A DNA stretch of 27,860 nucleotides, from contig CALDDL010000026.1 of assembly GCA_937936675.1 (NCBI GenBank), positions 1 through 27,860 of the forward strand, given 5' to 3'. The notes under the pieces were generated by a model. It was not told the origin of the DNA. It ran no database searches and worked only from the letters and a program-made list of their open reading frames with translations. The DNA is from an uncultured bacterium. GTDB taxonomy: Bacteria; Bacteroidota; Ignavibacteria; Ignavibacteriales; Melioribacteraceae. Shown piece by piece: positions 7,829-16,421 of the stretch (positions are counted from its first letter, which is position 1; the number at the start of each line of letters is the position of its first letter). The position numbers and the translations under genes were made by a program.

Positions 7829-10800
7829 CTATTCTTTTGGAATTGTGATATGAAATTTACTCCAATTATATTCTTTACTTTCAGCCCAAATATTCCCACC
7901 ATGAATATCAATAAATTCTTTGCATAGCACTAATCCAAGTCCGGTACTTGGTTCGTTATCAGTCCCTTTGCGGCTTACTTTCTCATCAATTTTAAAAAGC
8001 TTTATTAATTCCCCTTCCGAAATTCCGATACCCGTATCAGAAACAATGATATGGATTTCGTTCTCGTTATCTTCTGCATCAATAGATATTTTATCGCCTT
8101 GTTTAGTAAATTTTACGGCGTTCGATAATAGATTTCTAAAAACAGTATTAATCATTTTTTCATCGGCAAAAATTTCTAAATTTGGATTTACTGAATTTAA
8201 TATCGAAACTTTCTTTTGAGTTAATCTATCGGTAATGGTAGCGATGTTTTGGTTTATTAGTTCATTTAGATTTAGAGATTCTTTATTAATTTTAATCCCA
8301 CTCTGTTGAATTGTAGCCCATTCCAAAAGATTATTCATCAATTTATAAAGATTATCCGCTGATTTATTTAATGAGTTGCTAATATCGGCATATTCTGAAA
8401 CGGAAATATTATTGCTTTGATTAGCCATAAGATCGGTTAGTTTAAGAAACCCGCTAAGTGGACTTCTAAGATCATGAGCAATAATTCTAAAAAATTTATC
8501 TTTCGATGCATTAACTTCTTTCAATTCCTGTGCTTGAGCTTGAATATCTCTGGTTCTTTCATCGACCATTCGTCCAAGCTCGATATTTTTTCTTTTTAAT
8601 CGGAAGGAATTAATATAGACCACTAGATAAAGCATTAAAACAAAGAGAATAAAATACCCCATATAAGCCCAAAAAGATCTATACCAAGGAGGCATTACAG
8701 TAAAAGAATAACTAATAGTTTCACTCCATATACCTTCTGGACTTTTTGCTTTCAGATAGAATGTATATTTGCCTTCACTCATATTTCCGAAGACGGCACT
8801 TGTATTATCAGTCCAAGGACTCCACTGTTTATCATATCCTTCAAGGTAATATTTATATTTCACAAGCTTAGGTCTTGTAACTTCAATAGCAGCATATTCA
8901 ATAGTAATTTGATTATGATCATAAGGAATCATTAAATCAATCGGCACAGGATAGATGGGGGCAATGCTATTAAACTTGATATTAGTATAATGCTCACGCA
9001 TTTCATCAATTTCATTTGAATCGAGTTTTTTCCCAAATACAATAGTTTCTTGTTGCCTTATTGTAGTAGAATCATAATCAGTATTATTTTTTAGACTATA
9101 CCAGCTAATCACTTCATCTTTTAGTTTTACTCCTTGAATTGTAACAATTGGTGGAGTTTTATCTCTTTTAATTTTTTCATAATCGAAGCGTATTAATGCA
9201 GTATTATCGGCACCAGTGGCGATCCAAATAATACCCTGGCTATCGAGATACATTCCACGCTGCCCAGCATTAACGTCTTTAATTGGGAAACCTGTTCTTT
9301 TACTATATATTTCAAAAATTGGTTTATCTCCTTTCCAGCCGGTCAAAACAGATATACCCCAATTAGTACCTATAAAGATTCTTCCTTTTTTATCTTGCAA
9401 TATTTGTCCGACAGTATTATCACTTAATCCATCCTCGGTAGTATAATAACTAAAAGACTTCCCATCATACTTCATTATTCCGGTACCATCTGAGCCGAGC
9501 CAAATATTACCGTCATTATCTTCAAATATCGAATAAATGATATTTTGTGAAAGACCATTTTTAGTCGTAAAGTTTGTGAATTTTTGACCGTCATATTTGC
9601 TTACGCCGCCTGAAGTACCAAACCAAATATTCCCCTTTTTATCTAAAAGCGAGCAGAGTACAATATTATGAGCTAATCCTTCGCCGATAGTGAAATTTTT
9701 AAATTCTTTCCCGTCAAATCTACTTATCCCTCCGCCAGCGGTACCGAACCAATAATAGCCTTTTCTATCTTCCAGAATAGTATTAACTCTATTATCTGTA
9801 AGTCCATTTTTAGTTGTATAAGTAATAAATTTTCCTCCGGTTGTAGCAGGATTATATTTACTTACACCACCGCCGATAGTTCCGAACCAGATATTACCTT
9901 TTGAATCTTCATAAATACTTTTAATACTATTATCTTTTAATCCATTTTCCATTGAAAAATATTTAGTAAAAAGAGGTGAGCCACTTAAGAGGTTCTTACT
10001 CTTAAACATCGATATGCCATTATTATAAGTGCCTAGCCAGATATTACCCTTAGAATCTTCAAGAATGCTATAAATAATATCTGCTCTAAGACCTTGCCGA
10101 GATGAGTATGAAGTGAAAGCTCTTCCATCGTATCGGGTAATTCCCGCCCCATAAGTACCCATCCAAATATGCCCCCCTTTATCAGAAGTAATTGTATAGA
10201 TATAATCATTTGGAAGTCCTTGAAGAGATGAAAATGATGTAAAAGACTTTCCATCATAACGGGAGATTCCGCCTCCTTGAGTTCCAAACCACAATTCCCC
10301 AGACTGGTCTATATAAGAGCACCAAATTCTATTACTTGCAAGACCATTGCTATTAGTAAAGTATTTAAATTCCTTTCCATCATAAACAGAAATACCTCCA
10401 CCCAAAGTGCCAAACCATAATTTACCTAATTTATCCTGAATAATTGTAAAAACCGTATCTCCGGAAAGACCATTGGATTTATTGAAATTCTTAAACTTTT
10501 TCCCGTCAAATCTACTTATTCCGTTCAAGATAGTTCCAAACCACATAAAGCCATCTTTATCTTGAAGAATTGCGCGGACATTATTATCGGCAAGTCCATC
10601 TTTTACTGTATATGCTTTGAACTTTTTTCCATCAAAGCAGGAGACACCACCGCCATAAGTGCCAAACCACATATTGCCAACTTTATCTTCAGCGATACTA
10701 AGAATGGTATTATCGAGTAAACCCGGGACTTCGAAATATGTTGTGAATGTTCTTCCATCATATTTGCAAATACCTTTTCTATTAGTACCGAACCACATAT

Positions 10801-11125
10801 TGCCTTTGGAATCTTCATATATAGAAAGGACTACATTACTTGGCAATCCATTAATAATTCCAAATGTGGTGAAGGATTTACCATCGTAACGGCTAACTCC
10901 TCCTCCATAAGTGCCAAACCATAAATTACCGAAACGGTCTCTAAAACTGCTTGCTATGCTGCTTAAAGGAAGTCCTTGCTCGGTAGTATAGGTAGTAAAA
11001 TTAGCTAATCCGCCATAGTCTCCTTGGGCATATAGCAAATATTTCGGGATTACAAAAGTGGTTAATAATATTACAAATCCTAATTTTCTCAGGATACTTG
11101 GTGATATTTTAGAATGTAGTTTCAA
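7829..11125 (-). CDS. Two-component propeller sensor histidine kinase (Reg_prop x14, Y_Y_Y, HisKA)
   Basis: A 1098-residue sensor. N-terminal signal or anchor about 14-33 (LGFVILLTTFVIPKYLLYAQ). Fourteen Reg_prop blades span about 51-652, each about 42 residues with the pattern NGLxxNxIxSIxEDxKGNxWFGTxGGGVSRYDGK, enough for two seven-bladed propellers as in the Bacteroides polysaccharide sensors. Y_Y_Y domain about 740-812 (KYKYYLEGYDKQWSPW, GKYTFYLKAKSPEGIW). TM about 817-840. HisKA with H884 in FFRIIAHDLRSPL; HATPase_c with NLLSNAVKF, DTGIGI and STGLGLVLC. Unlike classic Bacteroides hybrid systems it ends after the ATPase, with no receiver or AraC domain. The start must be TTG at 11125: an in-frame TAA lies two codons upstream and the first internal Met (about residue 112) would delete the signal sequence. 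It lies just downstream of the beta-galactosidase gene on the same strand, so glycan sensing is a reasonable inference. Confidence 0.93.
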   Translation of the reverse strand: MKLHSKISPSILRKLGFVILLTTFVIPKYLLYAQGDYGGLANFTTYTTEQGLPLSSIASSFRDRFGNLWFGTYGGGVSRYDGKSFTTFGIINGLPSNVVLSIYEDSKGNMWFGTNRKGICKYDGRTFTTYFEVPGLLDNTILSIAEDKVGNMWFGTYGGGVSCFDGKKFKAYTVKDGLADNNVRAILQDKDGFMWFGTILNGISRFDGKKFKNFNKSNGLSGDTVFTIIQDKLGKLWFGTLGGGISVYDGKEFKYFTNSNGLASNRIWCSYIDQSGELWFGTQGGGISRYDGKSFTSFSSLQGLPNDYIYTITSDKGGHIWMGTYGAGITRYDGRAFTSYSSRQGLRADIIYSILEDSKGNIWLGTYNNGISMFKSKNLLSGSPLFTKYFSMENGLKDNSIKSIYEDSKGNIWFGTIGGGVSKYNPATTGGKFITYTTKNGLTDNRVNTILEDRKGYYWFGTAGGGISRFDGKEFKNFTIGEGLAHNIVLCSLLDKKGNIWFGTSGGVSKYDGQKFTNFTTKNGLSQNIIYSIFEDNDGNIWLGSDGTGIMKYDGKSFSYYTTEDGLSDNTVGQILQDKKGRIFIGTNWGISVLTGWKGDKPIFEIYSKRTGFPIKDVNAGQRGMYLDSQGIIWIATGADNTALIRFDYEKIKRDKTPPIVTIQGVKLKDEVISWYSLKNNTDYDSTTIRQQETIVFGKKLDSNEIDEMREHYTNIKFNSIAPIYPVPIDLMIPYDHNQITIEYAAIEVTRPKLVKYKYYLEGYDKQWSPWTDNTSAVFGNMSEGKYTFYLKAKSPEGIWSETISYSFTVMPPWYRSFWAYMGYFILFVLMLYLVVYINSFRLKRKNIELGRMVDERTRDIQAQAQELKEVNASKDKFFRIIAHDLRSPLSGFLKLTDLMANQSNNISVSEYADISNSLNKSADNLYKLMNNLLEWATIQQSGIKINKESLNLNELINQNIATITDRLTQKKVSILNSVNPNLEIFADEKMINTVFRNLLSNAVKFTKQGDKISIDAEDNENEIHIIVSDTGIGISEGELIKLFKIDEKVSRKGTDNEPSTGLGLVLCKEFIDIHGGNIWAESKEYNWSKFHITIPKE
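9170..10975 (-). repeat. Fourteen in-frame ~126-bp propeller-blade repeats
   Basis: The blades of the propeller kinase are visible in the DNA as degenerate tandem units of about 126 bp, each with an inverted-complement form of TTTGGxACxxxxGG (for example near 10660, 10790 and 10915). Blades 8, 9 and 13 are longer (about 50, 46 and 46 codons), which breaks the periodicity near the boundary between the two sets of seven. The units are too diverged to be recent copies. Confidence 0.8.
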
Positions 11126-11153
11126 TATTTAATTTAATCGAAAATTGGTATAA

Positions 11154-11200
11154 TAGTCCTAACGTTATTATCGAACGTAATCATTATTTCTTTAGGACTA
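11154..11200. promoter_or_regulatory. 9-bp inverted repeat between lacZ and the propeller kinase
   Basis: TAGTCCTAA (11154-11162) is the exact inverse of TTAGGACTA (11192-11200), with 29 bases between. The interval holds a smaller inverted pair, ACGTT/AACGT (about 11162-11178). It sits 8 bases after the lacZ stop and about 30 bases before the kinase start on the minus strand. There is no T-run, so an intrinsic terminator is unlikely; a dimeric regulator site or a processed mRNA hairpin are alternatives. Confidence 0.35.
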
Positions 11201-11207
11201 ATCAAAA

Positions 11208-14200
11208 TCATTTTATTAATACATAAAAATTCAGTTTATACTCGTTTTTCCCCGAGTAAATTGAATATTCTTTATGTGGAGTTGCTCCCCAGCTATCATC
11301 TCCTCCCACTCCCGTCATTTTATAGTCAATGTGAAGCTCGATTAAATCTCTTTTTTTAATATCGGTCGTATGTTTGAGATTCTTATCTTTATTAGGACCG
11401 GCATCAAAATCTTCCACTAAATTATTCAGTGCATTAAATTCTATTAATGAATCGGCAGCTATAATTAATCCATGCCGATCATTATTAAATAGAGATAACC
11501 AGCGTACATCAGTTTTATGTCCGTTTTCTTGAGGACGAATATAAGGAGTATATTGCTCGCCAATATTTGAATAATATTTACCAACCATTGAGGCAGAATT
11601 TCTATCCCAATAATTTTCCCATGGTCCTCTGCCGAAATACTCAAGATTATCAAACTCAGAAGGAAGAAGCATTTTCATTCCAATCCTAGGCACAATTAAA
11701 TTATTTGGATCTTCCATTTTTATATCATTAGCTAAATAAATAATACCGTTTTCATATACAGTATAATTAACCTGCCATGAAGTATGTATTTTATGGAACT
11801 TATAATTGACAACTATATTTATCGAACCGTTTTCATTTTTATTATATACAATCTTATCAGCTATTAAATCATTATCAGAGACAGTTTTATATTCAATACA
11901 TTTAGTGGGCATATTCCAGCCATAATCATTATCTGTAGGTGCCCTCCAAAAAGTGGGACGCAATCCTTTAGAATCTTTTATAATTTCTTCACCTTTATAA
12001 TTATATGAAGTCATAATTCCCGAGAGTTTATCAAACATGATAGAAAAATCATTACTTCTTAGCTCAATATTATCTTTATCCAAAATTGTAATTTGATTAT
12101 ATGACGGTAAATTTATTTCATTCTTTATTTCCGAAGCAGAGAAATTCTCTTCTACAGGGAATTGAAGTTGTTCATAAGCAATCTCCCATCCTTTTGGAAG
12201 AAATGGTTCTTCTGATTTTAATTTTGCAGAAAGATTAAGAAAATATTCTTCCCCGGAAGTGAAGGAGATATTTCCAAAATCAATTTTGATTTTCTCCTTT
12301 TCTTCAGGTGCAATAGTAATATTCTCGATCGAACCGTTTTTAATTATTTTTTCATCTTCCTGAACAGACCAAGCAAATTGATATTTTTCTAAGTTCGTGA
12401 ATCTGAATTTGTTAGATATTTCAATTATTCCTTCTTTTAAATTAATAGGTGCGAATGCAATATTTTGATAAACTTTTTTTACTTCCATACTGTGCGGCTT
12501 AAAAGAACGATCAGGGAAAACGACACCATTAATAAGGAAATTGCCGTCTGAAGGAGTACCCTTAGGTCCGTAATCTCCGCCATAAGCCCAATACTCGCCG
12601 GAAGAATCTTTCTTCAATAATCCTTGATCAACCCAATCCCAAATAAAACCTCCTTGAAGGTTTGGGTATTTGTCAATCGTTTCCCAATAATCTTTAAGAT
12701 TACCAATACTATTGCCCATTGCATGAGCGTATTCACATAAAATCAATGGTCGGTCGTGATTATTTATCGCATACTTTTCCATATCCCATATCTGGTCATA
12801 CATAGGGCAATATATATCAGTGTTCCATTCAAGCAGAGCACGCTCATATTGAACCGGTCGGGTGTTATCACGCTCTTTTATCCATTTGTAAGTATTATAG
12901 AAATTATATCCGTTACCGGCTTCATTGCCAAGAGACCAGATAATAACGCTTGGATGATTCTTATCTCTTTCAACAGAATTTCTTGTTCGAGTTAGATGTG
13001 CATCAAGCCATTCAGGATTATTTCCAAGAGTTCCGCCGACTTTTAAATTATATCCACTACCATGAGATTCTATATTTGCTTCGGCAACAAGATATAATCC
13101 ATATTTATCGCATAGTTTATACCACTCCTCGGGTTGTGGATAATGAGAAGTGCGAACTGCATTTATATTGAGTTTCTTCATTTGCTCAATATCTTTGAGC
13201 ATTAATTCTCTATCTACATACTGCCCTGTTAATGAATTGAACTCATGTAAGTTAACTCCTTTAATCAAAATTCTTTTTCCATTTACTAAAAGGAGTCCGT
13301 TCTTAATCTCTACTCTCCTAAAACCGATTTTGGCTGATGTAAATTCGAGCTGGGTGCCATTTTCATCTTTAGTAGAAATAATTAGAGAATAAAGATTCGG
13401 CGATTCTGCAGACCACTTTTTTACATTATTAATCTTTTTTTGAAAAGTAATATTTACATTTCTTCCTTTACCAAATTTATCCGAGGATTTTGATTCCGAG
13501 AATACAATTAATCCGTTTTCGTCAATCAATTCTATTGTTACATTACAAGATAATTTTTTTTCTGAATGGCTCTTAAGTTCTATATCGAGATTAAAAATTC
13601 CGTTAGTATAATCATCATCAAGATTTGCTTTTGCAAAGAAATCTTTAATGCGAGTCTGAGGTTGGCAATAAATGTAAACTTCACGCGGGATTCCGCTTAG
13701 CCGCCAGAAATCTTGGCATTCAAGATAGCTTCCGTCAGTCCATCTTATAACTTCGAGTGCTATAAGATTTTTTCCAGCTTTAAGATATTTTGTGATATTA
13801 AATTCCGCGGGTGTTTTTCCATCTTTTGTAAGACCGACGTACTTGCCATTAATATAAAGATATCCTGCGGATTTAATTGCACCAAAATGAATAAATATCA
13901 TCTTTGAATTCCAGTCCTTCGGAAGTTCAAATTCTTTACGATAATAACCGAATGAATTTTTATCCATATCAATAAAAGGAGGTTTTTGTGAACGATCCGG
14001 AGCCCATTCATAAGGATGATTTAAATATATAGGGACGCCATAACCTTGAATTTCCATATTAGAAGGGACTTCTATTTTTTCCCAATTTGATAAATTGAGA
14101 TTATTCTCGAAATAATTACCAATTCTATTTTGAAATCCAAGTGCGAAATTAAAATCCCAATAACCATTAAGAGAAAGAAAATTATCGGAATCTTCTTTAA

Positions 14201-14384
14201 TGTCTGCAATTGCTTCATCACGATTAGAATAACTGAAGAAAGTGGAATGCGGTGCTTCTTTATTAATACTTTGAATCGCCGGATTTTCTAATTCATTATG
14301 TGGAGTTCTTTTCAGTTGAGAATAATTAATTGAGCTAAAACAACATACAATAATAGCTGCAGCAAAAAATGTTTTATTAATCAT
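11208..14384 (-). CDS. lacZ: Secreted beta-galactosidase, GH2 LacZ family
   Basis: A 1058-residue exported enzyme hydrolysing terminal beta-galactosides. The signal peptide is about 1-22 (INKTFFAAAIIVCCFSSINYSQ). Domain order is GH2 sugar-binding (about 70-240), immunoglobulin-like (about 245-360), TIM barrel (about 360-640), second Ig-like, and C-terminal Bgal_small. By motif alignment with E. coli LacZ, IESHG supplies metal ligands E439 and H441, WSLGNE supplies acid/base E488, and LCEYAHAMGNS supplies nucleophile E551. NLHEFNSLTGQ, NAVRTSHYP and GGFIWDWVDQGL are also conserved. Length is close to E. coli LacZ (1024) plus a signal peptide. I choose ATG 14384 over an in-frame TTG two codons upstream because the AAGGAG is 9 bases from the ATG but only 3 from the TTG. 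It is the second gene of a unit with the 631-residue protein upstream. Confidence 0.95.
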   Translation of the reverse strand: MINKTFFAAAIIVCCFSSINYSQLKRTPHNELENPAIQSINKEAPHSTFFSYSNRDEAIADIKEDSDNFLSLNGYWDFNFALGFQNRIGNYFENNLNLSNWEKIEVPSNMEIQGYGVPIYLNHPYEWAPDRSQKPPFIDMDKNSFGYYRKEFELPKDWNSKMIFIHFGAIKSAGYLYINGKYVGLTKDGKTPAEFNITKYLKAGKNLIALEVIRWTDGSYLECQDFWRLSGIPREVYIYCQPQTRIKDFFAKANLDDDYTNGIFNLDIELKSHSEKKLSCNVTIELIDENGLIVFSESKSSDKFGKGRNVNITFQKKINNVKKWSAESPNLYSLIISTKDENGTQLEFTSAKIGFRRVEIKNGLLLVNGKRILIKGVNLHEFNSLTGQYVDRELMLKDIEQMKKLNINAVRTSHYPQPEEWYKLCDKYGLYLVAEANIESHGSGYNLKVGGTLGNNPEWLDAHLTRTRNSVERDKNHPSVIIWSLGNEAGNGYNFYNTYKWIKERDNTRPVQYERALLEWNTDIYCPMYDQIWDMEKYAINNHDRPLILCEYAHAMGNSIGNLKDYWETIDKYPNLQGGFIWDWVDQGLLKKDSSGEYWAYGGDYGPKGTPSDGNFLINGVVFPDRSFKPHSMEVKKVYQNIAFAPINLKEGIIEISNKFRFTNLEKYQFAWSVQEDEKIIKNGSIENITIAPEEKEKIKIDFGNISFTSGEEYFLNLSAKLKSEEPFLPKGWEIAYEQLQFPVEENFSASEIKNEINLPSYNQITILDKDNIELRSNDFSIMFDKLSGIMTSYNYKGEEIIKDSKGLRPTFWRAPTDNDYGWNMPTKCIEYKTVSDNDLIADKIVYNKNENGSINIVVNYKFHKIHTSWQVNYTVYENGIIYLANDIKMEDPNNLIVPRIGMKMLLPSEFDNLEYFGRGPWENYWDRNSASMVGKYYSNIGEQYTPYIRPQENGHKTDVRWLSLFNNDRHGLIIAADSLIEFNALNNLVEDFDAGPNKDKNLKHTTDIKKRDLIELHIDYKMTGVGGDDSWGATPHKEYSIYSGKNEYKLNFYVLIK

Positions 14385-14393
14385 ATCCAAAAT

Positions 14394-14399
14394 CTCCTT
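14394..14399 (-). promoter_or_regulatory. Ribosome binding site of lacZ
   Basis: AAGGAG on the minus strand fills the 19-base gap between the stop of the 631-residue gene and the lacZ ATG at 14384. Its spacing rules out the TTG start at 14390 and supports translation from a shared transcript. Confidence 0.75.
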
Positions 14400-14403
14400 G
14401 CAT

Positions 14404-16299
14404 CTAGTCCATAATTAATATTTGATATTTAATATGAGTTTGATATTTATTAATCGGTTTATCTATATCTATATAAATTGGCAATGCTTTTAGAGCAGGA
14501 TAAGGAGCAAAGAAAAGTTTTTCATTTCTATTTAATACAATATTAAATTCGCCAAGAATTAAAGTAAATAGAAATTTTTTGTTTGGTGTTTTTATTAAAA
14601 CATTTTTTGGATCAATTTTTTCGAGGATCATTCCTTCTGTAAAGATTATTGGTTCTACGATTTTTATTTCCGGATAAGAATCGTGATAAGTAAGAACAAT
14701 TTCCTTTTCGATAATATTATCGGTAAAATTTTGAATTAAAGAATAATTAACTCCACCTGCAAGCCATCTTCTATCTCGAAGTTCGCCAGTAGTTTTCACT
14801 GATGTTCCGTTTTCAGATTGTAATAAATTTTGCCGAGCATCGAATTCAAATAGATTAGAAAAATATCCGGTTGAATCAGCATACTCTATTCTTGGAGTTA
14901 GTGGAAGATTTTCTCCTATTTCAGGAAAACTCATTGGCTCCCATCTGTGGTATTCGGTGCTGCTGGCAGCTTGTAAAAGTCCATAATTATCAATCCAAAG
15001 ATTAGTAATCGAACCTCCCGAAGGACGATACATATATTTGCTCTTTTCTCTTTTATCGTAGTCTTTGTATCCATAAGCAGATATTGTAGCCATAAAATTT
15101 TTAGTTCTGATTAAATCTAAATCAAGAGTTTCAAAATGCTTCGTCCAATTTTTTATATCACTTGGAATTTTTTCTAAACTTATTACAAAATCCTTAGCAA
15201 ACTTATATCCCATAGCAATACTTTTTGCTTTAGTAAAGGTGGGGTAGATGCATGGTGGGTCATCGAATAAAAGTGAATAATGATTACCATAAGTTAAATA
15301 ACCATTTATAATATTTTTTTTTATTGATAATAAATTTCTATAAGCAGCGGCAGCGAATGAAGGATATTCATCGGCATAAAGCATAAAAGAAGTAATTGAC
15401 CCATCGGAAGTAGCCCCGCCATAGATTGTCCATTTATTACTTCTGATTCCCCATGAATTATCCAACATACCATCAGGGTAAATAAAATAAAGATGATTAT
15501 TTATACTCATCATAACTTTTTCTTTAACAAAGTTATCATGAGTTAATTCTGCATATAATCCCAAACCCCATAAGGACATTTCTAAATTATAGCCAAGATC
15601 AACTCCATATTTATTGTTATGTTCTCTTCCCCCTTCGCCTTGAATAAATAGGTCTTGATCCATTTTAGAAATAATTCTATGAGCTAAATCTTTAGCTTTA
15701 ATTAAGTAATTTGAATCAGGGATAATTTTATAAGTTGTTGCAAGAGTAGCACTGGTCGTTGCACAATAATTTATACTCGCAAATTCAGGTGTCATAATTC
15801 TATAAAGATAATCTGCACCTTTATGGATCGAATTTTCCCATATTTCTTTTTTGATGGAACTTAAATATTTTTGAATCTGAGGGTAAGTAAGTGCCAGCAT
15901 TAAAATTTGATCAGTTGTTGTACCAGTCCATTCCTCCGGGGTTTCTTTCCAACTTCCATTTTCTTCTTGCTGATTAAATAACCAATCAGCCAAAATTATA
16001 GAAGCATTTAAGTATTTTTTATCTCCAGTTATTTGGTATGAAATAATGAGAGGATATACACTTTCTGCGGCTCGTGTATGTAAAACATTGCATTGTGGAC
16101 ATTCTATTGCACCATAATTTTCATCATGCGCGTCAATTATTTGATTCGCAATAATTCTATCCGATAATTCAATTAGCGTTTTACTAAACTCTGATTTTAA
16201 ATTTATTTTCGTTGGGATAGATAACTCAGTAGCATTTTGGGCAGTTATAAGCTGAACAAAAACTAAAAAATTAGAGATGAAAAATAGAATTAGTTTCAT
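14404..16299 (-). CDS. Secreted protein with probable (alpha/alpha) toroid and beta-sandwich, likely carbohydrate-active
   Basis: A 631-residue exported protein I cannot assign to a named family. Signal peptide 1-20 (ILFFISNFLVFVQLITAQ). Residues about 35-375 are helix-rich with toroid-like repeats (AESVYPLIISYQITGDKKYL, LADWLFNQQEENGSW, YLYRIMTPEFASINYC, YAELTHDNFVKEKV), as in six-hairpin glycosidases and polysaccharide lyases. Residues about 390-631 are strand-rich, like the C-terminal sandwich of such lyases. Exactly four cysteines occur (67, 70, 179, 350), all in the helical half, with CPQC followed by H74, which could bind metal. No catalytic residue can be named. It is translationally close to lacZ (19 bases), so a role in preparing or finishing a galactoside-containing glycan is inferred. 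The preceding gene ends in a strong terminator, so this gene should start its own transcript. Confidence 0.7.
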   Translation of the reverse strand: MKLILFFISNFLVFVQLITAQNATELSIPTKINLKSEFSKTLIELSDRIIANQIIDAHDENYGAIECPQCNVLHTRAAESVYPLIISYQITGDKKYLNASIILADWLFNQQEENGSWKETPEEWTGTTTDQILMLALTYPQIQKYLSSIKKEIWENSIHKGADYLYRIMTPEFASINYCATTSATLATTYKIIPDSNYLIKAKDLAHRIISKMDQDLFIQGEGGREHNNKYGVDLGYNLEMSLWGLGLYAELTHDNFVKEKVMMSINNHLYFIYPDGMLDNSWGIRSNKWTIYGGATSDGSITSFMLYADEYPSFAAAAYRNLLSIKKNIINGYLTYGNHYSLLFDDPPCIYPTFTKAKSIAMGYKFAKDFVISLEKIPSDIKNWTKHFETLDLDLIRTKNFMATISAYGYKDYDKREKSKYMYRPSGGSITNLWIDNYGLLQAASSTEYHRWEPMSFPEIGENLPLTPRIEYADSTGYFSNLFEFDARQNLLQSENGTSVKTTGELRDRRWLAGGVNYSLIQNFTDNIIEKEIVLTYHDSYPEIKIVEPIIFTEGMILEKIDPKNVLIKTPNKKFLFTLILGEFNIVLNRNEKLFFAPYPALKALPIYIDIDKPINKYQTHIKYQILIMD

Positions 16300-16321
16300 T
16301 TAGAATATTTATTGTTTTTTA

Positions 16322-16358
16322 CAAAACTAACGGATAAATATGAGAATAGGAAACAAAA
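16322..16358 (-). promoter_or_regulatory. Possible Bacteroidota-type promoter for the 631-aa gene and lacZ
   Basis: On the minus strand TAGTTTTG (16329-16322) matches the TAnnTTTG minus-7 box, and TTTTG (16358-16354) could be a minus-33 box. The 24-base spacing is longer than the usual roughly 17-23, and such AT-rich matches occur by chance. Position is sensible: downstream of the terminator at 16373-16399 and about 20 bases before the ATG. Confidence 0.3.
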
Positions 16359-16372
16359 TACTATATAAAAAA

Positions 16373-16399
16373 AGCCCGACTGAAAAAATCAATCGGGCT
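16373..16399 (-). terminator. Rho-independent terminator of the GDPD gene
   Basis: AGCCCGA (16373-16379) pairs with TCGGGCT (16393-16399). On the minus strand the stem is followed by TTTTTT and then ATATAG. It lies just past the stop of the GDPD gene and upstream of the 631-residue gene, separating the two transcription units. Confidence 0.85.
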
Positions 16400-16421
16400 G
16401 GGAAAAAATCTAATTAAGGGC

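Noticed and set aside
10033..10889. Several alternative frames inside the propeller kinase
   Set aside because: They repeat with the 126-bp blade period and are by-products of the repeated coding sequence.
9170..10975. Regular repeat spacing that might suggest a CRISPR-like or satellite array
   Set aside because: The period of about 126 bp equals 42 codons and the units translate into Reg_prop blades in one continuous frame.
7829..11125. Hybrid one-protein two-component system with receiver and AraC output
   Set aside because: The protein ends right after the ATPase domain (GLGLVLC, then FHITIPKE); no receiver aspartate or AraC helix-turn-helix follows.
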